Shown here one piece after another: positions 49,468 through 58,482 of a stretch of DNA of 64,000 nt. This DNA comes from Pseudomonadota bacterium (GTDB lineage Bacteria > Pseudomonadota > Gammaproteobacteria > Burkholderiales > Thiobacillaceae), in contig JAUYET010000043.1 of the NCBI GenBank assembly GCA_030691265.1, forward strand, positions 1 to 64,000, given 5' to 3'. Every line of letters starts with the position of its first letter. Position 1 is the first letter of the stretch. The translations under genes were made by a program, and so were the position numbers. The notes under the pieces are model-generated. The model made no database searches, was not told where the DNA came from, and saw only the letters and a program-made list of their open reading frames with translations.

Positions 49468-50221
49468 CGTTACCCTCAAGGCCATCCTCGCCGACGACGA
49501 AGCGCTGGCGCGGGCGCGTCTGGCGGATCTGCTGGCCGATCTGGCCGACGATCCCGTCGGCAAACTCGCGGTGGAAGTCGTCGCCCAGGCCAGCAATGGC
49601 GGCATCGCGCTCGAACGGGCCGCCGACACGCCGGCCGATGTGATCCTGCTCGATATCCAGATGCCGGGCATGACCGGCCTGGAGACGGCGCGCCACATCG
49701 CCCATCTGCCGCAGCCGCCGGCCATCATTTTCGTCACCGCTTTCGATGAGCACGCCTTGCAGGCGTTCGAGCTGCGCGCCGTCGATTACCTGCTCAAGCC
49801 GGTGCGCCTGGCGCGGCTGCGCGAGGCGTTGTCGCGCATCAAGCCGCTCGCGCTGGCGGATGCCGAAGCGCTGGCGCCGCGCCGCACGCATTTCTCGTTG
49901 CTGGAACGCGGCCGCATCTGGCGCGTCCCGGTCGCCGACGTGCTCTATCTGCGCGCCGAGTTGCGTTACGTCACTGCCCGCACGCGTGAACGCGAATATC
50001 TGCTCGACGAATCGCTGGTCAAACTGGAAGAAGAATTCGGCGACGAATTTTTGCGCATCCATCGCAACTGCCTGATCGCCCGCCGACATCTGGCGGGATT
50101 CCAGCGCCATGCCGACGAAGGCGAGGGGCACTGGCTGGCGGTGTTGAAGGAGAGTCCCGAACGGCTGCCGGTGTCACGCCGGCAAATGCATGTGGTACGC
50201 GAGTTTGTGAAAAGCGCGTGA
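49451..50221 (+). CDS. algR: LytTR-family response regulator
   Basis: ILADDEALARARLADLL...ILLDIQMPGMTGLE...; LytTR domain VLYLRAELRYVTARTREREYLLDESLVKLEEEFGDEFLRIHRNCLI. Confidence 0.9.
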   Translation: MPAPPDVTLKAILADDEALARARLADLLADLADDPVGKLAVEVVAQASNGGIALERAADTPADVILLDIQMPGMTGLETARHIAHLPQPPAIIFVTAFDEHALQAFELRAVDYLLKPVRLARLREALSRIKPLALADAEALAPRRTHFSLLERGRIWRVPVADVLYLRAELRYVTARTREREYLLDESLVKLEEEFGDEFLRIHRNCLIARRHLAGFQRHADEGEGHWLAVLKESPERLPVSRRQMHVVREFVKSA

Positions 50222-50289
50222 AACACGTTCCTGATTAGCAAGCTGTTTTAGCTAAGCGCCGCCAACCCAAAAGGCAGTTTGAGTGTGGA

Positions 50290-50356
50290 GGCGGCAAAGG
50301 ATTGCCGCCCTACGACTACGGCTGACACTCATGTAGGTCGGCAATCCTTTGCCGAC
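50290..50356. repeat. paired GTAG-type REP units (BIME)
   Basis: ggcggcaaaggattgccgccctac ... gtaggtcggcaatcctttgccgac. Confidence 0.8.
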
Positions 50357-50406
50357 TCTCCTTCTCGCGGCGGGGTTTGCCGCCCGATTTCCATGCGGGC
50401 TATGCG

Positions 50407-50934
50407 TCAGTTCGGCTCCGGCAGCCCGCGCACCTTGGCCACGCCCTTGTCGATCGCCTGATCGAGGTGATAACCGTAGTAATCGATGGTGCCCAAGCCC
50501 ACGACCGGTTTGCCGAGTAGCTTGCCGTCGGCGTCGAACACCATCACGGTCGGCACCATGCGCACGCCGCTGTCGCCGGCAAAACGACGATGCGGCGTCT
50601 TGCCGCCCTGAAAATCTTTCAGTTCCATATAGCTGGAGATTTCCACTTTGCGCATCACCACTTTGGCCAGGTAATCGGCATTGCCGCTCATCGGAATCAG
50701 GAATTCGTTCAACACGGTCTCGCAATAGGAGCAATCCGCGCCGGAAAACATCACCAGCACGACGCCGTTTTTTTCTTTCGCCAAAGCGGCGTCTTTCTGG
50801 AAATCACGCGCATAAGGCACCCCCTCTGGCACCCCCTCCGGCACCCCGTCCGCGGCGCAGGTCAGACCAAAAGCCAGGCCAAAGCCCCATGCTACAATTG
50901 CCAGCAGTAACGCAAATGCTTGTTTCATAAACAT
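50407..50934 (-). CDS. thioredoxin-fold periplasmic protein
   Basis: Signal peptide; [49 protein letters not shown]. Confidence 0.85.
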   Translation of the reverse strand: MFMKQAFALLLAIVAWGFGLAFGLTCAADGVPEGVPEGVPYARDFQKDAALAKEKNGVVLVMFSGADCSYCETVLNEFLIPMSGNADYLAKVVMRKVEISSYMELKDFQGGKTPHRRFAGDSGVRMVPTVMVFDADGKLLGKPVVGLGTIDYYGYHLDQAIDKGVAKVRGLPEPN

Positions 50935-50994
50935 TTTCCTCGAATTGACCGGGCCATTCTACTGAGTCGGCCGTGTCCTAAAAATAGTTCAAAC

Positions 50995-51927
50995 ATGCCT
51001 GAAAAAATCATCATTGCGACCCGCGAAAGCCAACTCGCCCTATGGCAGGCCGAGCACGTCAAAGCGCGGCTCATGGCGCTGCATCCCGGCCTGGAAGTGG
51101 AACTCCTCGGGATGACCACCCAGGGCGACCAGATTCTCGATTCCCCCCTCTCGCGCATTGGCGGCAAAGGCCTGTTCGTCAAGGAACTGGAAGTCGCAAT
51201 GGCGGAAGGCCGTGCCGATCTCGCCGTGCACTCGATCAAAGATGTGCCGATGGACTTGCCGGAAGGCTTCGAGATGGCCGCCATACTCGAACGCGAAGAC
51301 CCACGCGACGCCTTCGTTTCCAACGTTTATCCCAGTCTGGAAGCGCTGCCGCCGAATGCCCGCGTCGGCACATCCAGCCTGCGTCGCCAGGCGCAGATTC
51401 GCGCCCGTTTGCCGCATCTGCATGTCGATACCCTGCGCGGCAACGTCAATACCCGCTTGCGCAAACTCGACGAAGGCCAGTACGCCGCCATCCTGCTGGC
51501 GGCCGCCGGTTTGAAGCGGCTGGGCTTCGAATCCCGCATCCGCGCCACCCTGGCGCCGGAAGAAAGCCTGCCGGCGGTTGGCCAAGGCGCCATCGGCATC
51601 GAGATTCGCAGCGGCCGGCCAGAGCTGGCCGCGTTGCTCAGTCCCCTCAACCATCCCGAAACCGCCGCCTGCGTGCGCGCCGAGCGTGCCATGAGCCGCG
51701 CCCTGCACGGCGGCTGCCAAGCGCCCATCGGCGGCTATGCGGTGGTGCGCGGCGACCTCATCTATCTGCGAGCGTTCGTCGCCGATCTGGAAGGCATCCG
51801 CTTCTTCCGCGCCACGGCGGAAGGCGCGCTTGACGATCCCGAGTCTGTCGGCCACGCCGCCGCGCTGGAATTGATCCAGCAAGGCGCCGACCGGCTCATG
51901 GCGGAAATCATCCAGCGAGCGAAATGA
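50995..51927 (+). CDS. hemC: hydroxymethylbilane synthase
   Basis: [70 protein letters not shown]. Confidence 0.96.
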   Translation: MPEKIIIATRESQLALWQAEHVKARLMALHPGLEVELLGMTTQGDQILDSPLSRIGGKGLFVKELEVAMAEGRADLAVHSIKDVPMDLPEGFEMAAILEREDPRDAFVSNVYPSLEALPPNARVGTSSLRRQAQIRARLPHLHVDTLRGNVNTRLRKLDEGQYAAILLAAAGLKRLGFESRIRATLAPEESLPAVGQGAIGIEIRSGRPELAALLSPLNHPETAACVRAERAMSRALHGGCQAPIGGYAVVRGDLIYLRAFVADLEGIRFFRATAEGALDDPESVGHAAALELIQQGADRLMAEIIQRAK

Positions 51928-52859
51928 TCTCGGGCGGGCCGCTTGCCGGCATAGGCGTGCTGGTGACCCGCCCGGTCGAGCAGGCCGCGCGTCTGATGGC
52001 GCGCCTGCAAGCGCTGGACGCAATGCCGCTTCTGTTCCCCGCCCTGGCCATACAGGCTTCAGCACATCCGCAAGATTTACGCGCGGCTCTGGCCGGGGTC
52101 GATCGATACGATCTGCACTTGTTCGTCAGCCCCACCGCCGTCCAGTTCGGCCTCGCGGCGTTGCCGTCCGTCCAGGTCAAAAACCTGCGCGCTGCGGCCA
52201 TCGGCAACGGCACGGCAACGGCTTTGCGCGCTGGCGGCGTGGAAAACATCGTCGCGCCGAAAGGCGGCGCGGATAGCGAACACCTGCTCGCCTTGCCGCA
52301 ACTCGCCCAGCTCGCCGGCCAGCGCGTGCTGATCTTTCGTGGCGAGGGCGGTCGCGAATTGATCGCCGACACCCTGCGCGCACGCGGCGCCGAAGTCGAT
52401 TACGCGGAATGCTACCGGCGCGTCTGTCCGCAGACCGACCCGGCGCCCTTGCTGCAAGCGTTCGCACAACAGCAGATTCAAGCCATCACCGTGTTCAGCG
52501 GCGAAACGCTCGACAACCTGCTGGCGATGCTCGCAGCCTGTCGGACTTTGGTCGTCGATAGCAAAAATCGGCCCCGGCGAGACCAGTTTTTGCCGGATTC
52601 GCCGCCGCATAGCCCAGCTATGGGGCAAGAAGCCGGTGAAAAATGGGCCGCCGCGGTCGATTTGCAGCCGACGATTCCAAAGTCCGACAGGCTGCTCGCA
52701 GCGGATGACGCCCAATATGCTCGCGCACTGCCACTGTTCGTGCCGCATGCGCGCATCGCACAACATGCGCAGGCGCGGGATTTCGCCCAGGTCATCACCA
52801 CCGCGCCGGGCGAAGACGGTGTGCTGGCCGGCCTTGTGGAATACTTCGGGCATGACTGA
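51924..52859 (+). CDS. hemD: uroporphyrinogen-III synthase carrying an in-frame palindromic insertion
   Basis: [23 protein letters not shown]...; [14 protein letters not shown]...[40 protein letters not shown]; position between hemC and hemX. Confidence 0.92.
   Translation: MISGGPLAGIGVLVTRPVEQAARLMARLQALDAMPLLFPALAIQASAHPQDLRAALAGVDRYDLHLFVSPTAVQFGLAALPSVQVKNLRAAAIGNGTATALRAGGVENIVAPKGGADSEHLLALPQLAQLAGQRVLIFRGEGGRELIADTLRARGAEVDYAECYRRVCPQTDPAPLLQAFAQQQIQAITVFSGETLDNLLAMLAACRTLVVDSKNRPRRDQFLPDSPPHSPAMGQEAGEKWAAAVDLQPTIPKSDRLLAADDAQYARALPLFVPHARIAQHAQARDFAQVITTAPGEDGVLAGLVEYFGHD
52536..52692. repeat. ~157 bp palindromic (MITE-like) element inside hemD
   Basis: 16-bp TIRs GCCTGTCGGACTTTGG / CCAAAGTCCGACAGGC; flanking direct repeat TGCTCGCA(G) at 52528 and 52693; dyad core CATAGCCCAGCTATGG at 52608-52623. 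Confidence 0.85.
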
Positions 52860-53859
52860 AGACCTTGCCCCCGTGCATCGCCCCCATGCCGCCATCGCCT
52901 GGGCCGCCCTGGCGCTGGCCGCTCTGGCCTTGCTGGCGACGCTGGGTTTCGCCTGGCACAACCACGACCGCGGACAGCAGCTGGAACTGCAACTGGCGCG
53001 CCGGATCGGCGATTTCGACGCCGCCAGCCGCGAGGCGCGCACCGCCGCCAAGGCCGCCAATGAGGCGCTGATCGATCTGCAAACCCGATTGCTCACCCTG
53101 GAAACCCGCGCCAGCGAGACCCAGAGCCAGCAACTGGCGCTCACCGCCATGTATCAGGAACTGGCGCGCAGCCAGGATGAACGCGTTGCGGCGGATGTCG
53201 AACAAACATTGCTGCTGGCGCAACAGCAGTTGCAACTGGCCGGCAATGTGCGCGCCGCGCTGATCGGCCTGGAGGCGGCGGAAACGCGCCTGGCGCAGCT
53301 CAACAAGCCGCAGTTCGCCAGCTTGCGTAACACCCTCGCCAAGGACATGGCGCGCCTCAAGTTGTTGCCCGCCGCCGATATCGAAGGCAACAGCGCGCGG
53401 CTGGAAGTCCTGATCCAGGGCGTCGAGCGACTGAAACCCGAGTCGGACACCGAGCCGCGTCTACCGGCCACGCGTTCGATCGGAATCGACACCGTCGATA
53501 CCTTGGCGAAATTCTCCAAAGAGGCTTGGAACGAGTTCAAGGATCTGGTGCGCATCCGCCGCCTGGATCATCCGGAACTGCCGTTGCTGACGCCGTCGCA
53601 AAACTATTTCCTGCGTCAGAACCTGAAACTGCGCCTGCTTGCCGCGCGCCTGGCGCTGTTGCAACGCGATGAAACCAGCTTCCGCACCGATATCACCGCC
53701 GCACGCGATTGGACCAACCGTTACTTCAATCGCCAGGACGAAGCCAGCAAATCGTTCATCGTCAGCCTGGAAGAGCTTTTGCGCGCGCCAGTGGCGCTCA
53801 AGGATGCGCAGATTTCAGCCAGCCTGCAGGCGGTCCGGCTGGCGCGCGGGACGCATTGA
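52852..53859 (+). CDS. hemX: HemX-like (uroporphyrinogen-III C-methyltransferase family) protein
   Basis: N-terminal TM, coiled coil LARRIGDFDAASREARTAAKAAN, QQLQLAGNVRAALIGLEAAETRLAQL; downstream of hemD. Confidence 0.9.
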   Translation: MTEDLAPVHRPHAAIAWAALALAALALLATLGFAWHNHDRGQQLELQLARRIGDFDAASREARTAAKAANEALIDLQTRLLTLETRASETQSQQLALTAMYQELARSQDERVAADVEQTLLLAQQQLQLAGNVRAALIGLEAAETRLAQLNKPQFASLRNTLAKDMARLKLLPAADIEGNSARLEVLIQGVERLKPESDTEPRLPATRSIGIDTVDTLAKFSKEAWNEFKDLVRIRRLDHPELPLLTPSQNYFLRQNLKLRLLAARLALLQRDETSFRTDITAARDWTNRYFNRQDEASKSFIVSLEELLRAPVALKDAQISASLQAVRLARGTH

Positions 53860-54257
53860 TGCGCGCAGCGTTATGGGTGCTCGCCCTGTTTGCGCTGGCC
53901 GTGGCGTTCACCCTGGCCGCACGCCTCGATCAAGGCTACGTCATCGTCGTCTACCCGCCCTGGCGCCTGGAACTGTCGTTCATGCTGGCCTTGTTGCTGC
54001 TGACCGGATTGGCGGCGCTGGCTTATGCCGTGTTCCGCCTGGCCGGCATTGCGCTGAATTTGTCCGGCGATATGCGCGCCTGGCGCGAGAAGAAGCGTAA
54101 ACACAAAGCCGACCAGGCCCTGCTGGATGCCCTGCGCGCCTACCTGGATGGCGACCCGCAAAAAGCCGCCGCACTGGCTGGCAAGGCCGGAGAAAGCACG
54201 CTGGCGCCGGATCTGGTCGAACGCTTGCAACGGCCGATTGCGGCGGAGTCTGCGTAG
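53859..54257 (+). CDS. hemY: HemY N-terminal domain protein, apparently truncated
   Basis: MRAALWVLALFALAVAFTLAARLDQGYVIVVYPPWRLELSFMLALLLL then stops at 132 aa. Confidence 0.85.
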   Translation: MRAALWVLALFALAVAFTLAARLDQGYVIVVYPPWRLELSFMLALLLLTGLAALAYAVFRLAGIALNLSGDMRAWREKKRKHKADQALLDALRAYLDGDPQKAAALAGKAGESTLAPDLVERLQRPIAAESA

Positions 54258-54408
54258 GATGTGGTGAGGTACGTAGGTTGGGCAAAGCGCAGCGTGCCCA
54301 ACATTTCTACGTTGCGATGTTGGGCACGCTGCGCTTTGCCCAACCTACTTCAATTTCAGCTCCCGCTCTGGTAGCCCGCGTAGGATGCGGTGAGGTACGA
54401 ACCGCATC
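54254..54408. repeat. cluster of GTAG-type REP units including a GTAGG...CCTAC palindrome (54273-54348)
   Basis: gtaggatg[t/c]ggtgaggtac at 54254 and 54380; gtaggttgggcaaagcgcagcgtgcccaac and its inverted copy. Confidence 0.85.
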
Positions 54409-54418
54409 AAGTATCACT

Positions 54419-55447
54419 TCAGCTCCCGCTCTGGTAGTCGAACGAGTCCGCGAAGAACGCGTCTTCCGGCAGGCCGCGCGAGATGAAGTCGCGGCGGGCG
54501 GCGTTGATCATCGGCGGCGCGCCGCAGGCGTAGACCTCATAGCCGGATAAGTCGGCGAAATCCGCCAGTACCGCCTGATGCACATAGCCGACGCGGCCCG
54601 GCCAGTTGTCTTCGGCGCGCGACGCGGACAGCACCGGGATGAAGCTGATGTTCTTCTGTGACTGCTGCCACTGGCTCGGCACGCTGGCTTGATACAGATC
54701 GGCCTGCGTTTTCGCGCCCCAATAGAACACGAATTCGCGCTGTACCTCGTGATGGAAGGCGTGATTCAACATGCTCTTGATCGGCGCGAAACCGGTGCCG
54801 CCGGCGATGAAGATGGCCGGTTTGTCCGATTCGCGCAGGAAGAAACTGCCGTAGGGGCCGGCGATGCGCATGATGTCCTTCGGCTGCATCGCACCGAAGA
54901 CATGGTCGGTGAACTGGCCGCCGGGCACGTGGCGGATGTGCAACTCGATCAGGCTGTCTTCCTCCGGCGCATTGGCCAGCGAGAAACTGCGCCGCTTGCC
55001 GTCCTTGAGCAGGAAATCGAGGTACTGGCCGGGCAGGAATTGCAGGCGCTCGTTGGACGGCAATTTCAGCCACACCGCCATCACGTCGTCGGCCAGTTTT
55101 TCCATACGCTCGACGCGGCAGGGCAGGGTCTTGATCGGAATGTCCTTCGCCGCACCGACTTCCTTCACCTCGATGGTCAGGTCGCTCGCGGCCTTGGCGC
55201 AGCAGAACAAGGCCAGCCCCTTGAGCTTGTCCTCGTGCGTCAGCGCGCTGTCCTGATGCACGCCGTAATCCACCGACCCAGCCAACACCTTGCCCTTGCA
55301 CGCGCCGCAAGCGCCGTTGCGGCAGCCGTAAGGCAGGGAGAAGCCGGCATTGAGCGCCGCCGCCAGCAGGGTTTCATTCGCCTTGACGGTAAACTCGTGG
55401 CCGCTGGGTTGAATGGTGACCCGGTGCGCTATGGGCAAATGCGACAT
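54419..55447 (-). CDS. ferredoxin-NAD(P)H flavin oxidoreductase (CDP-6-deoxy-delta-3,4-glucoseen reductase-like)
   Basis: 2Fe-2S motif PYGCRNGACGACKGKVL; FAD/NAD domains PGQYLDFLLKDGKRRSFSLANAP, FIAGGTGFAPIKSML. Confidence 0.9.
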   Translation of the reverse strand: MSHLPIAHRVTIQPSGHEFTVKANETLLAAALNAGFSLPYGCRNGACGACKGKVLAGSVDYGVHQDSALTHEDKLKGLALFCCAKAASDLTIEVKEVGAAKDIPIKTLPCRVERMEKLADDVMAVWLKLPSNERLQFLPGQYLDFLLKDGKRRSFSLANAPEEDSLIELHIRHVPGGQFTDHVFGAMQPKDIMRIAGPYGSFFLRESDKPAIFIAGGTGFAPIKSMLNHAFHHEVQREFVFYWGAKTQADLYQASVPSQWQQSQKNISFIPVLSASRAEDNWPGRVGYVHQAVLADFADLSGYEVYACGAPPMINAARRDFISRGLPEDAFFADSFDYQSGS

Positions 55448-55473
55448 GAACAAATCCTCTCGATGAAACTGAT

Positions 55474-56382
55474 ATGCGAATCCTGATTGTTGGCTGCGGC
55501 GATGCCGGTCTGCGGGTTGCTCGCCTGCTCAACGGCCGCGCCAGAATTTACGCGCTGAGCCATTCCCCGCAACGCTTTGCCGAACTGCGCGCGGCCGGCG
55601 TCACCCCGATTTCCGGCGACCTGGACGACCGTAAAAGCCTGGCCCGACTCGCCGGTCTGGCCGATGCGGTATTCCATTTCGCACCGCCGCCGGGCGAAGG
55701 TGAAACTGACCCTCGCACGACACATTTGCTGGCAGCGCTGGCGCGGCGCGCGAGTCTAGCACGCAGCTTGTCAGGCAAACCCGGTCGTCAAATCCACGCT
55801 GCCGCGAGGGAAAAAGCGCTGGTCTACATCAGCACCAGCGGCGTTTATGGCGACTGCGGCGGCGAGGTCGTCGCGGAAACGCGGAAGGCGGCGCCCAACA
55901 ACCTGCGCGCCAAACGCCGCGCCGATGCGGAAGCGCAATTACGCGCCCAGGGTCGCCGCGGCTTGCGCGTCGGCATCCTGCGCGCGCCCGGCATCTACGC
56001 GCAGGACCGCATGCCGGCGGAACGGGTCAAAAAAGGCCTGCCGGCCATCGTCGCCGCCGACGACGTCCACACCAACCATATCCATTCGGAAGACCTCGCC
56101 CGCCTGGCGCTGGCCGTGCTGTTCCGGGGACGCAGCAACCGGCTCTATAACGCCGTCGATGACAGCGGCCTGAAGATGGGCGACTGGTTCGATGTCGTCG
56201 CCGACCACCTCGGCCTGCCGCGCCCGCCGCGCCTGCCGCGCGCGGAAGTGCTCGCCGCGGTGACCCCCGCCATGCGCACCTTCCTGACCGAATCGCGCCG
56301 GCTGGATAACCGGCGCGCCAAGGCGGAGCTGGGGTTTCGACTCAAATACCCAACGGTACGCGAGGGGCTGCCGCTTACTTGA
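55474..56382 (+). CDS. NAD-dependent epimerase/dehydratase family protein (SDR)
   Basis: [48 protein letters not shown]. Confidence 0.88.
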   Translation: MRILIVGCGDAGLRVARLLNGRARIYALSHSPQRFAELRAAGVTPISGDLDDRKSLARLAGLADAVFHFAPPPGEGETDPRTTHLLAALARRASLARSLSGKPGRQIHAAAREKALVYISTSGVYGDCGGEVVAETRKAAPNNLRAKRRADAEAQLRAQGRRGLRVGILRAPGIYAQDRMPAERVKKGLPAIVAADDVHTNHIHSEDLARLALAVLFRGRSNRLYNAVDDSGLKMGDWFDVVADHLGLPRPPRLPRAEVLAAVTPAMRTFLTESRRLDNRRAKAELGFRLKYPTVREGLPLT

Positions 56383-58363
56383 TCACCTCTTTGAGCTGAT
56401 CGAGGATGGCCGGGTTCTCCAGCGTCGAGATGTCGGAGGTGATTTCCTCACCCTTGGCCAGGGTGCGCAGCAGGCGGCGCATGATCTTGCCGGAGCGGGT
56501 TTTCGGCAGGTTGTCGCCGAAGCGGATTTCGTCCGGTTTGGCGATCGGGCCGATTTCGTGGGCGACATGGTTGCGCAGGTCGTTGACGATTCGTTTCGCT
56601 TCTTCGCCGGTCGGGCGGGCGGTTTTCAGCACCACATAGGCGACGATGGCTTCGCCCTTGATGTCGTGCGGCTTGCCGACCACGGCGGCTTCCGCAACCA
56701 GCGGGTGCGACACCAGCGCCGATTCGATTTCCATCGTGCCCAGGCGGTGGCCGGACACGCTGAGTACATCGTCGATGCGGCCCATGATGGTGAAGTAGCC
56801 GCTCTGCGCGTTACGCACCGCGCCGTCGCCCGCGAGATAAAGTTTGCCGCCCAGGTCTTCCGGGAAGTAGCTCTTCCTGAAGCGATCCGGGTCGTTCCAG
56901 ATGGTGCGGATCATCGACGGCCAGGGGCGCTTGATCACCAGGAAGCCGCCCTTGCCCCATTCCACGTCATGCCCGGCTTCGTCCACCACGGCGGCCATGA
57001 TGCCGGGGAAAGCCAGCGTGCAGGAGCCGGGTACCAGCGGGGTGGCGCCGGGTAGCGGGGTGATGACGTGACCGCCGGTTTCGGTCTGCCAGAAGGTGTC
57101 CATGATCGGGCAGCGGCCGCCGCCGATGTTGTCGTGGTACCACATCCAGGCTTCCGGATTGATCGGCTCGCCGACGGAACCCAGCACGCGCAGGCTGGAC
57201 AAGTCGTAGTGCTTCGGATGCGTCCCCGGGTTGATGTCGGCGGCCTTGATCAGGGCGCGGATGGCGGTGGGGGCGGTGTAGAAGATGCTGACCTTGTGGT
57301 CCTGGATCATCTTCCAGAAGCGGCCTGCATCCGGGAAGGTGGGCACGCCCTCGAACACGATCTCGGTGCCGCCGCAGGCCAGCGGGCCGTAGGTGACGTA
57401 GGTGTGGCCGGTGACCCAGCCGATGTCGGCGGTACACCAGAACACGTCGCCGGGCTTCAGGTCGAAGGTCCAGCGGGTGGTGAGGATCGCGTGCAACAGG
57501 TAGCCGCCGGTGGAATGCTGCACGCCCTTGGGCTTGCCGGTGGAGCCTGAGGTGTAGAGCAGGAAGAGCGGATGTTCGGCTTCGACCCATTCCGGTTCGC
57601 AGGTTTCCGACTGGTTGGCCGCCACGTCATGCCACCAGAGATCGCGGCCGGGGACCATGTTGCACGGGCCGCCGCTGCGCCGGTAGACCACCACGTTCTT
57701 GATGGAGCCGGTGCCAGGCAGGGTGAGCGCTTCATCGACCGCCGGTTTCAGCGGGAGGTTCTTGCCGCCGCGACATTGCTCGTCGGCGGTGATGATCAGC
57801 ACCGCGCCGGCATCCTCGATGCGGTCGCGCAGCGATTGCGCCGAGAAGCCGCCGAACACCACCGAATGGGTGGCGCCGATGCGTGCGCAAGCCTGCATGG
57901 CGACGACGCCTTCGATCGACATGGGCAGATAGATGATGACCCGGTCGCCCTTCTTCACGCCCAGGCCCTTGAGGGCGTTGGCGAAGCGGGCGACGCGGGC
58001 GAGCAATTCGCTGTAGGTGACGCGGGTGACTTTGCCGTCGTCGGCTTCGAAGATGATCGCGACCTTGTCGCCCAATCCGGCTTCGATATTCTTGTCCAGG
58101 CAATTCCAGGAGGCGTTCAGCTTGCCGTCCGAAAACCACTGGTAGAACGGCGCCCCGGATTCGTCGAGAACCGTGCTGAAAGGCTGCTTCCAGACCACGT
58201 TTTCGCGGGCCAGCCTGGCCCAGTAGCCTTCGTAATCGGCTGCGGCCTCGGCGCACAGCGCTTGGTAGGCGTCCATGCCGGACACATTGGCCTGCGCGAC
58301 GAACGCCGGGGAAGGATTGAAGACGCGGTTTTCGTGCAGGACGGATTCGATACTGGTGCTCAT
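56375..58363 (-). CDS. acs: acetyl-CoA synthetase
   Basis: [53 protein letters not shown]. Confidence 0.96.
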   Translation of the reverse strand: MSTSIESVLHENRVFNPSPAFVAQANVSGMDAYQALCAEAAADYEGYWARLARENVVWKQPFSTVLDESGAPFYQWFSDGKLNASWNCLDKNIEAGLGDKVAIIFEADDGKVTRVTYSELLARVARFANALKGLGVKKGDRVIIYLPMSIEGVVAMQACARIGATHSVVFGGFSAQSLRDRIEDAGAVLIITADEQCRGGKNLPLKPAVDEALTLPGTGSIKNVVVYRRSGGPCNMVPGRDLWWHDVAANQSETCEPEWVEAEHPLFLLYTSGSTGKPKGVQHSTGGYLLHAILTTRWTFDLKPGDVFWCTADIGWVTGHTYVTYGPLACGGTEIVFEGVPTFPDAGRFWKMIQDHKVSIFYTAPTAIRALIKAADINPGTHPKHYDLSSLRVLGSVGEPINPEAWMWYHDNIGGGRCPIMDTFWQTETGGHVITPLPGATPLVPGSCTLAFPGIMAAVVDEAGHDVEWGKGGFLVIKRPWPSMIRTIWNDPDRFRKSYFPEDLGGKLYLAGDGAVRNAQSGYFTIMGRIDDVLSVSGHRLGTMEIESALVSHPLVAEAAVVGKPHDIKGEAIVAYVVLKTARPTGEEAKRIVNDLRNHVAHEIGPIAKPDEIRFGDNLPKTRSGKIMRRLLRTLAKGEEITSDISTLENPAILDQLKEVIK

Positions 58364-58482
58364 GACGGGCGTCTCCTTGAATGGCAACTGAGCGGAAAAT
58401 TGATGGGGAAGCCAATGTTTCCCTGCCTTTGGGAAGGCGCAAAATCAAGCGGCTTCCAACTGTCGGCATTTTGCTCTGCATC

